Of a stretch of 64,000 nt of DNA, positions 18,475-26,387 are shown piece after piece. The stretch is taken from assembly GCF_963682185.1 (NCBI RefSeq), contig NZ_OY821667.1, positions 3,361,501-3,425,500 of the forward strand, read 5' to 3'. The stretch comes from an uncultured Cohaesibacter sp. (GTDB taxonomy: Bacteria > Pseudomonadota > Alphaproteobacteria > Rhizobiales > Cohaesibacteraceae). The position numbers and the translations under genes were made by a program. Position 1 is the stretch's first letter, and every line of letters starts with the position of its first letter. The notes under the pieces are model-generated. The model was not told the origin of the DNA and did no database searches. It worked only from the letters and a program-made list of their open reading frames with translations.

Positions 18475-18517
18475 GAGTGTTTTGCGTTGGACCTTCAACG
18501 TAAAACACTCTTTTTTT
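18475..18517 (+). terminator. Rho-independent terminator of the ThDP operon
   Basis: GAGTGTTTTGCGTT and AACGTAAAACACTC pair over 14 bp with one mismatch, followed by seven T residues. It closes the 13.4-18.5 kb operon and separates it from the 3-dehydroshikimate dehydratase gene. Confidence 0.9.
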
Positions 18518-18532
18518 AGTCCATTAGGCTGG

Positions 18533-18553
18533 TGCACAGATTTAGACTGTGCA
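18533..18553 (+). promoter_or_regulatory. Perfect inverted repeat before the 3-dehydroshikimate dehydratase gene
   Basis: TGCACAG-ATTTAGA-CTGTGCA: 7-bp arms with a 7-base spacer, about 80 bases upstream of the start. It has the size and symmetry of an operator. Which regulator binds it is unknown; the TetR at 7.7 kb and the LysR at 12.4 kb are candidates. Confidence 0.5.
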
Positions 18554-18579
18554 TCAGGCCTATGGCATGCTAGTTTCAA

Positions 18580-18595
18580 TGTACTAATTGGTACA
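18580..18595 (+). promoter_or_regulatory. Near-perfect palindrome close to the 3-dehydroshikimate dehydratase start
   Basis: TGTACTAATTGGTACA pairs at seven of eight positions and ends 36 bases before the ATG, where a repressor would block transcription. Its GGTACA half also occurs before the shikimate dehydrogenase gene (8467), suggesting a common regulator. Confidence 0.45.
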
Positions 18596-18631
18596 TTTAT
18601 AATGTGATTGCAACAGCTTGGGAGGGCTGCC

Positions 18632-20524
18632 ATGAAAACATCGATTTCGACCGTCTCTATTGCAGGGGATCTCAGCGAGAAGCTGACGGCTATTGCAGCA
18701 GCCGGTTTTAACGGGATCGAAATTTTCGAGCAGGATTTCATAACCTTTGACGGGTCTCCTGAAACTGTTGGCAAATTGGTCCGCGATCATGGTCTGACCA
18801 TCGATCTTCTTCAGCCTATGCGCGATTTTGAAGGCTTCTCCGGTGCCGCGCGTACCCGCGCGTTTGATCGCGCTGAACGCAAGTTCGATCTGATGGAACA
18901 ACTGGGCACGGACCTGCTTCTGGTGAGCTCATCTGATCATCCCGAAGCGTTGGGCGGTATCGAGCAGATCGCCGAGGATTTCCGCGACCTGGGCGAACGC
19001 GCAGCCAAGCGCGGCTTGCGTATTGGCTATGAAGCCCGCGCCTGGGGACGGGTCATCTCTGACTATCGGGATGCTTGGGAAGTGGTCCGTATGGCCGATC
19101 ATGATTCTGTCGGCCTCATTCTCGACAGCTTCCATATTCTGGCGCGCAACAATCCGCTCAATGCCATCCGCTCCATTCCCGGTCAGCGGATTTTCCATGT
19201 GCAACTGGCCGATGCACCCAAGATCGAAATGAATCTGGAATATTGGTCCCGCCACTTCCGCACCATGCCGGGAGAGGGGGAACTGGATCTGCTCTCCTTC
19301 ATGTCATCGGTTGCTGCCACGGGCTATAAAGGGCCAATCGCCCTTGAAATCCTCAACGACCAGTTCCGCAGCGGCAGGCCGCGCGCCATTGCCGTTGACG
19401 GTCAGCGCTCGCTGCTCAACCTGATGGACAAGGTGCGTCAGGCCGAACCGCATCTGGCGCTCAATGTGCCCAAGATGCCGGTGCGCGAACCGATCCGCGG
19501 CGTGGAATTCGTGGAATTTGCCGCCAGCGACAAGGATGCTGGCAATCTGGCCCAAATGCTTTCGGCCCTGGGCTTTGTCGCCACGGCCAAGCATATCGCC
19601 CGCGAGGTGACCCTCTGGCAACAGGGCGATATCAAGCTGGTGGTCAATACCTCAAAAGAGGGCTTCGCCCATTCAGCCTATGTCATGCATGGGCTTTCGG
19701 TATGCGACATCGGGCTGTTGGTGGATGATGCCTCTGCAGCGGCGGAACGCGCCCGTATTCTTGGCGCCAGCCCCTTCATGCAGAAGCGCCTTGTCGGGGA
19801 ACTGAATATTCCCGCAGTGCGTGGCGTAAGCGGCTCTGTCCTGCATCTGCTGGATCGTTCAAGCCCGCTGGCCAAGGTCTGGTCAGTGGAGTTCGAACCG
19901 ATCGAGGAAGACATCAACACCAGCGGCGTGGGGCTGACCTCCATCGATCATGTGGCGCAGGTCGTCAATGATGAAGACATGCAGACCTGGACCCTGTTCT
20001 ATGAGTCCATCTTTGCGCTTGATAAAACCCCTCTGGTTGATGTGTCTGACCCAAGCGGCTTTGTGCATAGCCGCGCGATTCAAAGCTCGGATGGAGCCTT
20101 CCGCCTGACGCTGAATGGTGTGCAGACCCACCGTACCTTCGCTGGGCGCTTTGTTGCCGACAGTTCGGGCTCCTCAGTTCAGCACCTTGCCTTCAGAACG
20201 GACAATCTGCTGGAAACTGCTGCCAAGCTGAAAGAGCGTGGCTTTGAGCCGCTGCCGATTTCTGAAAACTATTATGCAGATCTGGCAACGCGCTTCGATC
20301 TGGATGATGATTTCCTCAAGCAACTGAGCGAGGCCAACATCTTCTATGATGAAGATGAGAACGGCGCCTATCTGCAGCTTTACAGTCGCCCCTATGGGGA
20401 TGGTTTCTTCTTCGAAATCGTCGAAAGGCGGGCCAACTACCACAAATATGGCGCTCCCAATGCTGCCTATCGCACTGCTGCGCTCAAACGGCTTTCGCGG
20501 CCATCGGGCATGCCTCGAAAATAG
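18632..20524 (+). CDS. quiC1: Two-domain 3-dehydroshikimate dehydratase (QuiC1 type)
   Basis: 630 residues, matching the two-domain type known from Pseudomonas. Residues 1-280 are a sugar phosphate isomerase-like TIM barrel, which in known members converts 3-dehydroshikimate to protocatechuate. The rest is a vicinal-oxygen-chelate module like 4-hydroxyphenylpyruvate dioxygenase (LTSIDHVAQVV, SVQHLAFRTD, and a C-terminal FFEIVERR), usually without dioxygenase activity. ATG 18632 follows GGGAGG. It has its own promoter region with two palindromes and its own terminator. With the dehydrogenase and TRAP genes it completes shikimate to protocatechuate; ring-cleavage genes are outside the window. 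Confidence 0.88.
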   Translation: MKTSISTVSIAGDLSEKLTAIAAAGFNGIEIFEQDFITFDGSPETVGKLVRDHGLTIDLLQPMRDFEGFSGAARTRAFDRAERKFDLMEQLGTDLLLVSSSDHPEALGGIEQIAEDFRDLGERAAKRGLRIGYEARAWGRVISDYRDAWEVVRMADHDSVGLILDSFHILARNNPLNAIRSIPGQRIFHVQLADAPKIEMNLEYWSRHFRTMPGEGELDLLSFMSSVAATGYKGPIALEILNDQFRSGRPRAIAVDGQRSLLNLMDKVRQAEPHLALNVPKMPVREPIRGVEFVEFAASDKDAGNLAQMLSALGFVATAKHIAREVTLWQQGDIKLVVNTSKEGFAHSAYVMHGLSVCDIGLLVDDASAAAERARILGASPFMQKRLVGELNIPAVRGVSGSVLHLLDRSSPLAKVWSVEFEPIEEDINTSGVGLTSIDHVAQVVNDEDMQTWTLFYESIFALDKTPLVDVSDPSGFVHSRAIQSSDGAFRLTLNGVQTHRTFAGRFVADSSGSSVQHLAFRTDNLLETAAKLKERGFEPLPISENYYADLATRFDLDDDFLKQLSEANIFYDEDENGAYLQLYSRPYGDGFFFEIVERRANYHKYGAPNAAYRTAALKRLSRPSGMPRK

Positions 20525-20545
20525 AAAGCCATTTATCTGGAAATG

Positions 20546-20583
20546 AAAGCCCTCTGTTCCAATCAGGATCAGGGGGCTTTTTG
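20546..20583 (+). terminator. Terminator after quiC1
   Basis: AAAGCCCTCTG and CAGGGGGCTTT pair over 11 bp with one wobble, followed by a T-rich run. It separates quiC1 from the marR operon. Confidence 0.85.
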
Positions 20584-20728
20584 TGTTTTTCTGCATTTTT
20601 CTGCGTATTGACAGAATTTAAGAATTTCAATTGGCCTGAGTCGTACCTTAATTCCCGCATCACAGGTGCTATGCAGAAAATGCAAGATCTTCTTCATTGA
20701 CTCTCGGAAAATCCACAACATATATGCG

Positions 20729-20739
20729 CTTATTATAAG
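20729..20739 (+). promoter_or_regulatory. Candidate MarR operator
   Basis: CTTATTATAAG is a perfect palindrome about 30 bases before the marR start, in an AT-rich stretch that probably includes the -10 box. MarR family repressors usually bind such short palindromes at their own promoter. Confidence 0.4.
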
Positions 20740-20770
20740 TACACATATGAATTGGTCCCCCGAGGTTTGC

Positions 20771-21235
20771 ATGGATATGAAGGAAGCAGAGCAGCATGTG
20801 GGCTACCTTCTTTTCGAGGTATCCCGCCTGTTTCGTCGTCGCTATGAAGAGCAGTCCAAGTGCTGTGGGCTGACCTTGCAGCAGGCCCGCGTCATTGGAT
20901 TTCTGTCGCATCATACTGATGGTTTGTCTCAAGCAACGCTGGCGCATTCGGTTGACAGCGATCCGATGACCATCAGCGGCATACTGGATAGGCTTGAAAA
21001 GCGCAATCTGGTTAAGCGCGTTCAGGACCCAGAAGACAGCCGTGCCAAGCTGGTGACCGCAACTGCAGAAGGCAAAGAGCTCTTCATCCATGCGCGCAGC
21101 ATCAGTCGCGAACTCTTTGATCAGATACTCGGCAACCTGAAGGATGGGCACAGGGAAATCCTGATGGAAAGTCTGAAAAGCATCCGAGACCAGTTAATAG
21201 ATATGTCTCCCGAAAACAAGGAATCACAGAAATGA
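20771..21235 (+). CDS. MarR family transcriptional regulator
   Basis: 154 residues with the winged helix-turn-helix of the MarR family: LTLQQARVIGFLSHH, SQATLAHSVDSDPMTISGILDRLEKR, then the wing VQDPEDSRAKLVTATAEG. ATG 20771 has GAGGT five bases before it; upstream in-frame starts at 20747 and 20666 look less likely. It overlaps the emrA-like gene by four bases (ATGA), so it most likely represses its own efflux operon and is released by an aromatic or lipophilic effector, as in the classic emrRAB arrangement. Confidence 0.9.
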   Translation: MDMKEAEQHVGYLLFEVSRLFRRRYEEQSKCCGLTLQQARVIGFLSHHTDGLSQATLAHSVDSDPMTISGILDRLEKRNLVKRVQDPEDSRAKLVTATAEGKELFIHARSISRELFDQILGNLKDGHREILMESLKSIRDQLIDMSPENKESQK

Positions 21236-22404
21236 GTGCTCGCACCACAACGGTTGCAGACAATGTGACCGAATTGGAAATTGAAAGCGATGCGTCCACT
21301 CCCGAGAGTGAGGACCGCATTCCCGCTTCTGCACCGTTGCCACAATCTGAAGAAAATACAGCAGACAAAAGCAAAAAGAAGATGTCAGGCCGGTTCCTTC
21401 TCATGGTGTCCGTGCCACTGCTCATCGTGCTGGGCGGCCTTTGGGTCTGGTTGACCGGAGGGCGATTTGAAGAAACCGACAACGCCTATGCGCATCAGAC
21501 AAAGGTTGCCATCTCGGCAGACATTTCGGGACGGATCTCCTTTGTGGGCGTGAAAGACAACCAGCATGTTTCCGCTGGCGACGTCGTGTTCACGCTGGAT
21601 CCCGAACCGTTCCAAATCGCCGTGGATGAGCAAAAAGCCGCTCTTGCCGAAGCACGTCTGGATGTTGAGCAACTGAAAGTGAGCTTCCACACCGCAAAGG
21701 CCTCTCTGGCGTCCGCCCGGGATACCCTGGCGGTTCAACAGGAGCTCTATGACCGACGCGCAATTCTGGCGAACAAGGGCATTGCCTCCAGCTCCACGCT
21801 GGATGAACTCAAGCTTTCCCTTCTGGCGGCCAAGAATGCCGTTACCACAGCGGAAAAACAGGTGGATAGCGCAAGGGCTGCGCTTGGCGGTGATCCGTCC
21901 ATTCCAACCGACGAGCACCCAACGGTCCGCACCGAAATTGCGACGCTTGAGCTGGCCGAGCGCAACCTGAGAAAGACCACGATCAAGGCCCCGAGCGCTG
22001 GCGTTATTGCACAAGTGGATGACATGAATGTTGGTCAATTTGTTACCGCTGGCAGCGCCATGGCCACTCTGTTTGAAGCAGATGACACTTGGGTGGAAGC
22101 CAACTTCAAGGAAACCCAGCTGGAAGGCATCAAGGTTGGTATGCCGGTGGACGTAACTTTTGACGCTTATCCGAGCACTCACTTCGATGGCAAGGTAAGC
22201 AGCATCAGCGCCGGGACAGGGGCAGAATTCGCCCTGATCCCCGCTCAGAATGCAACCGGCAACTGGGTGAAGGTCGTGCAGCGCGTACCAGTGCGCATCG
22301 AACTGGAACAGGCGCCCGAAACAGCCAACTTACGGTCTGGCATGAGCGCAGTGGTTAGCGTCGACAAAGGCCAGTCCACTTTGGATAAACTCAAGGGCAT
22401 TTAA
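21232..22404 (+). CDS. EmrA-like membrane fusion protein of a multidrug efflux system
   Basis: 390 residues: a cytoplasmic N-terminus rich in Ser/Glu, one transmembrane helix near residues 55-75 (FLLMVSVPLLIVLGGLWVWL), then the HlyD/EmrA pattern of biotinyl-lipoyl halves flanking a long alpha-hairpin. Typical segments are GRFEETDNAYAHQ and APSAGVIAQVDDMNVGQFV. It should bridge the inner-membrane pump encoded next and an outer-membrane TolC-like channel that is not in this window. It is translationally coupled to marR. Confidence 0.92.
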   Translation: MSARTTTVADNVTELEIESDASTPESEDRIPASAPLPQSEENTADKSKKKMSGRFLLMVSVPLLIVLGGLWVWLTGGRFEETDNAYAHQTKVAISADISGRISFVGVKDNQHVSAGDVVFTLDPEPFQIAVDEQKAALAEARLDVEQLKVSFHTAKASLASARDTLAVQQELYDRRAILANKGIASSSTLDELKLSLLAAKNAVTTAEKQVDSARAALGGDPSIPTDEHPTVRTEIATLELAERNLRKTTIKAPSAGVIAQVDDMNVGQFVTAGSAMATLFEADDTWVEANFKETQLEGIKVGMPVDVTFDAYPSTHFDGKVSSISAGTGAEFALIPAQNATGNWVKVVQRVPVRIELEQAPETANLRSGMSAVVSVDKGQSTLDKLKGI

Positions 22405-22457
22405 GGACATTATGCATCGGGCACCTTCGTGGGGCCCGGTCTGCAAGGGAAACAGGT

Positions 22458-23984
22458 ATGTCTCACTCCGTATCCGACTCGCAACCTGCTGTGGTTGTCG
22501 CCAATAGGGCGCTGCTGACTTTCGGGCTGATGCTGGCCACGATCATGCAGGTGCTCGATACGACCATTGCTAACGTTGCCCTGCCGCATATGTCTGCATC
22601 GCTTGGGGCCGCTCAGCATGAGATCAACTGGGTTCTGACCTCTTATATCGTGGCGGCAGCCATCGCCACTCCCATCACGGGCTGGCTCAGCGACAGGATC
22701 GGTCAAAAGCCGTTGTTCCTCTTTGCTGTAACGGGCTTCACGGTGGCATCGGCTCTGTGTGGCATCGCCACAAGCCTTGGCGAGATGGTTGCCTTCCGCA
22801 TCCTTCAGGGGCTGTGCGGTGCCATGATCGCACCGTTGGCGCAGACCGTGATCATGAATATCAACCCCAAGGAGCGTCTGGCACAAGCCATGGCGATCTA
22901 CGGCATGGGGATCATGGTGGCCCCGATCATCGGGCCAACCCTTGGTGGCTGGCTAACCGAGAGTGTCAACTGGCGCTGGGTCTTTCTGGTGAATGTTCCG
23001 GTTGGTATCCTTTGTATCGTCATGTTGCTCGTCTATATGCCGAATTCGGATGTTCGGAAGCGGAATTTCGACTTTTTCGGCTTTGCCATGCTCGCGCTTG
23101 GTGTCGGTTCGCTGCAGTTGATGCTGGATCGTGGTTCGGACAATAACTGGTTTGAAAGCATTGAAACCTGGGTTGAGCTCGGGCTGGTGATTACTGGCCT
23201 TTGGGTCTATCTGGTCCACTCAGTCACTGCAAAAAATCCCTTTGTTGATCTGCGGATTTTCAAGGATTCAAACTTTGCCTTGGCCTCTGTTGTCATGTTT
23301 CTTATCGGACTGTCCCTGTTCTCCGGTCTGGCGCTCCTGCCGCCGCTGCTGCAGAATTTCCTCGGCTATTCGGTGCTATCCTCCGGCGAGCTCATGGCGC
23401 CAAGAGGAGTGGCTTCGATGGCCGCCATGATGATTGTCGGGCGGTTGAGCCATCGGGTGGATCTGCGCCTGATGATGGTCTTCGGGGCACTGGTCATGAC
23501 GGTTTCTCTATGGATGATGACCGGCTTCAACCTGCAAATGGGATCTTGGCCGATCATCCTGACTGGCGCTTTGCAAGGTTTTGGCATGGGATTCATCTTC
23601 GTGCCCCTCTCCACCATGGCTTTCATGACGCTCTCGCCAAAGCTGCGCGGGGATGGAACCGCCATGTATGCACTGGTGCGTAATATGGGGCAGGGGATCG
23701 GGGTCTCAGTGGTTTCAGCTGTGCTCACCCACATGATGCAGGTAAATCATGCAGAATTGGCCAGCCGCATTACAATCACATCTGATGCCGTGCATCAGCA
23801 TGTTCCCGGTCTTCTCTCTGGAGTCGCGACATCCATCTACAGGGTCAATGCGCTGGTAACCCAGCAATCGGCGATTCTGAGCTATATTGACGACTTCTGG
23901 CTGATGGCGGCTTTGAGCTTGGTCTCCATTCCTCTTCTGGTATTGCTCCGCAAACCAAAGAAGCAACCGGTCAAGGAATCCTGA
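22458..23984 (+). CDS. EmrB-like 14-helix drug:H+ antiporter (MFS DHA2 family)
   Basis: 508 residues with about 14 transmembrane helices. Family motifs are LDTTIANVALPHM in helix 1, WLSDRIGQKPLF after helix 2 (motif A) and GPTLGGWL in helix 5 (motif C). It is partner of the EmrA-like protein 53 bases upstream and should export lipophilic or aromatic compounds. Its position next to the protocatechuate-forming gene raises the possibility that it relieves stress from aromatic acids (inference only). Confidence 0.93.
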   Translation: MSHSVSDSQPAVVVANRALLTFGLMLATIMQVLDTTIANVALPHMSASLGAAQHEINWVLTSYIVAAAIATPITGWLSDRIGQKPLFLFAVTGFTVASALCGIATSLGEMVAFRILQGLCGAMIAPLAQTVIMNINPKERLAQAMAIYGMGIMVAPIIGPTLGGWLTESVNWRWVFLVNVPVGILCIVMLLVYMPNSDVRKRNFDFFGFAMLALGVGSLQLMLDRGSDNNWFESIETWVELGLVITGLWVYLVHSVTAKNPFVDLRIFKDSNFALASVVMFLIGLSLFSGLALLPPLLQNFLGYSVLSSGELMAPRGVASMAAMMIVGRLSHRVDLRLMMVFGALVMTVSLWMMTGFNLQMGSWPIILTGALQGFGMGFIFVPLSTMAFMTLSPKLRGDGTAMYALVRNMGQGIGVSVVSAVLTHMMQVNHAELASRITITSDAVHQHVPGLLSGVATSIYRVNALVTQQSAILSYIDDFWLMAALSLVSIPLLVLLRKPKKQPVKES

Positions 23985-24026
23985 GGCAGTTCTTTGGCTC
24001 GGGATGGTTTTGCGCGTCAGCACCTG

Positions 24027-24052
24027 CGCAAGGCACCTTTCGGCGCCTTGCG
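24027..24052. terminator. Convergent hairpin between emrB-like and HlyD-like genes
   Basis: CGCAAGGC and GCCTTGCG form a perfect 8-bp stem between the two convergent genes. There is no strong T-run on either side, so termination efficiency is uncertain. Confidence 0.4.
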
Positions 24053-24062
24053 TTGCTATGCC

Positions 24063-25055
24063 TTACCAATAGGGGCGCGAAATCCGTACCTTCTCATAAA
24101 CAGGAAAAATTGCCCTATCCTGCAGCTTTATCCTGGCCAACTGGTTGCGCTGCATGGGCTTGAAACTATTCTGGAATTCTTTCGGTAACGCATCGGACAA
24201 CGGCAAGATGGAATCGATCACTCCGGACACATTGCTGCGCCCGTTTGACACGTCCACAGCCATGCCAGGCTCAATGGAAAACAGATAGCGGCGGGGCAAA
24301 TACATCAGAATATAGGCCTCACCCGCATAGATCGATAGCATCGGGTCTCCCGTGCGATAGACGGCTCCGGGGGAGGGCACTTCCGTGCCGATTGTGCCCG
24401 ACACGGACGCAGTGATCATGCCATCGGAATAATGGGCCTTTAGCTTTTCCAGAGCCACGGCCGCATCCTTGCGGGCTGCTTCCAACATCCCTATCTGCCC
24501 GGAGAGCATATCCAGATCCACGGTGAGCTGAACCAGATGGGAGCTTGCGTCAAAGCTGGATTTGAGAATTTCCTCGTAACGGGATGTCGTCAGGTTTCCT
24601 TTGCGTTGCAGGTCATCGACCACGCCGAGCAGCTTTGTGGTCTGGGCTTCCCTCTGCTTGGCAAGCGGCAACAGACGATTGGCAATCTGCATGCGCAACT
24701 TGAACTCCGCCGCCCGCTGCGTCAGGTCTGCCTGCTGGGTGGAAAGATCCGCAAGGCGCTCGAGCTGCTCGGAGGATTCGATATGCATCAGCACATCACC
24801 CTTGTTGACCGTCTGACCTTCCTCAACGAATATTTCCTCTACCCGCGAGGTGTGGCTGGCTGCCAGAATTGCCTTGTCCCGCAACACAAGACCATCGCCC
24901 CGTAACATGATCAGGTCACCCCACATGTAGTTTGCGAGGCTGGCTGCCAGGACGATGAGAATAGACAGATAGATATAGCGGCCATAGGAGGTTGAATGGC
25001 TTCTTTTCTGATTGGCCAGATTGTCTGACCGGGGGCGCTTTTTAAGGCTGCGCAT
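24063..25055 (-). CDS. HlyD/BgsB-like membrane fusion protein of a polysaccharide operon
   Basis: 330 residues: a basic N-terminus, one transmembrane helix near residues 28-45 (LSILIVLAASLANYMW), then an HlyD-type periplasmic part with a lipoyl half (VEEGQTVNKGDVLMHI), a coiled coil of roughly residues 95-210 and a second lipoyl/barrel part (SVSGTIGTEVPSPGAVY). GGGAGG precedes ATG 25055. No pump or ABC gene is nearby; its partner is the glycosyltransferase 66 bases upstream. This pairing recalls the rhizobial mixed-linkage glucan genes bgsBA or the alginate Alg44 role: assisting synthase-dependent polysaccharide export (inference). Confidence 0.78.
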   Translation of the reverse strand: MRSLKKRPRSDNLANQKRSHSTSYGRYIYLSILIVLAASLANYMWGDLIMLRGDGLVLRDKAILAASHTSRVEEIFVEEGQTVNKGDVLMHIESSEQLERLADLSTQQADLTQRAAEFKLRMQIANRLLPLAKQREAQTTKLLGVVDDLQRKGNLTTSRYEEILKSSFDASSHLVQLTVDLDMLSGQIGMLEAARKDAAVALEKLKAHYSDGMITASVSGTIGTEVPSPGAVYRTGDPMLSIYAGEAYILMYLPRRYLFSIEPGMAVDVSNGRSNVSGVIDSILPLSDALPKEFQNSFKPMQRNQLARIKLQDRAIFPVYEKVRISRPYW

Positions 25056-25121
25056 GGGGGACGCCTCCCTTCTTGGAATTTGTGCCCTTGTGCTGGGATG
25101 TCATACAAAGATGCGGGGTCA

Positions 25122-26387
25122 TCATTCCCTCACCTTGTGCACCTTATCGGGCACGTAATTGTCTTGATAGGAGCTGCGAAAGACCCACTCCTGGCCATAG
25201 GCCAGAAGCCGGACAAAGCGCAGGAAGTTGTTAAAGAACAGGCTGTATCCCAACAGATAGGGAACCAGTGGCAAAGCCTGAGCCTTGGGGGTGGCCCAAG
25301 CCGCCAACAGGAACAGAACAAAGTCGATCAGCATCAAACCACATTGCGCGCCCAGCAGAATGGGGACCGCCAGATCGCCATAAGAGGCAAACAGCCAGAG
25401 AAAATAGAATGGCAGTGCGAGGGCTGCGACTACATTGAGTAGCAGAAATTCCATTTCGTGGAACAATTCCAGTGGCTTGAAGCTTCGTGAGAAGGGATTC
25501 ATCAATGCCCCGTGCTTGCGATAGCGCAGGCGAATGGCGTCGCGTTCCCAGCGGAAGCGTTGCTTGACGAGAGCCCGTGCCGAATTGGGTGGGTCCGTGT
25601 AGCAAATGGCTTCATGAGCAAAGCCGATGGCCCATTCTGCCTTGCGTAGGCGCATGGTCACATCCAAGTCTTCCCCGCCGCCGGCATCCAACCCGCCAAC
25701 AGATCCGATGGCACTTTTGCGAAAGGCACTGAAGGCTCCGGACGCGCAGGAAACCAGTCCAACCATATCCTGAGCGCGCTTGCCCAGCGAAATGCTGACC
25801 AGATATTCAATCGCCTGAAAGCTCGTCCACAAACTGCGCTCCTGATGGCGAATAAGAATATTTCCCGCTACGGCGCCTATATCGGGGGAAGAGAAGGGGG
25901 ATACAATTTCCTTGAGGGCGTGGCGATCAAAGGAGCAATCACAATCGACATTGACCACGACATCGCCGGAGCTGAGCTGCTCGGCCAGATTGACCGCCGC
26001 TGCCTTGCCCGCACGCAAGTCGGTGCTATGCACCTTCTGAACCAGCCCTTCCCGCTGCAAAGTGCGCAACACCCGCACCATGCCATCGGTTGAGCCGTCG
26101 CTGACAACGACGATTTCATCGGGTTTTCTGCTCTGCTCCCAAAGACTGCGCACGCAGCGTTCAACCGCTTTCTCTTCATTGTGCCCCGCGATGATAACGG
26201 AGAGGCGTCCCTTCCATGTGAGGGGGGCGCTGGAGCGGATGCGGCCACGAATGAAGAGAGCAGCCACCAGAAAGGCGACCCCGTAGCGGGGTATTTCAAA
26301 CAGCAGGACAAACCAGTAGAGCGTGATAAGCCCTGCCGGTGACTGTGCCGTAAGGAAATCAAAGCCCTCAACCAGATGACTGATCAT
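25122..26387 (-). CDS. Processive family 2 glycosyltransferase (polysaccharide synthase)
   Basis: 421 residues. One or two N-terminal membrane segments (residues 15-47), a GT2 catalytic domain and about four C-terminal helices. Catalytic features are intact: SVIIAGHNEE, the DxD motif in VNVDCDCSFD, GGGEDLD with the catalytic acid, and the processivity motif QRFRW. This is the layout of IcaA/PgaC- and BgsA-type synthases. The start overlaps the preceding regulator stop (ATGA). The product polymer is unknown; cellulose is unlikely because there is no PilZ domain and no bcs genes. Confidence 0.87.
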   Translation of the reverse strand: MISHLVEGFDFLTAQSPAGLITLYWFVLLFEIPRYGVAFLVAALFIRGRIRSSAPLTWKGRLSVIIAGHNEEKAVERCVRSLWEQSRKPDEIVVVSDGSTDGMVRVLRTLQREGLVQKVHSTDLRAGKAAAVNLAEQLSSGDVVVNVDCDCSFDRHALKEIVSPFSSPDIGAVAGNILIRHQERSLWTSFQAIEYLVSISLGKRAQDMVGLVSCASGAFSAFRKSAIGSVGGLDAGGGEDLDVTMRLRKAEWAIGFAHEAICYTDPPNSARALVKQRFRWERDAIRLRYRKHGALMNPFSRSFKPLELFHEMEFLLLNVVAALALPFYFLWLFASYGDLAVPILLGAQCGLMLIDFVLFLLAAWATPKAQALPLVPYLLGYSLFFNNFLRFVRLLAYGQEWVFRSSYQDNYVPDKVHKVRE

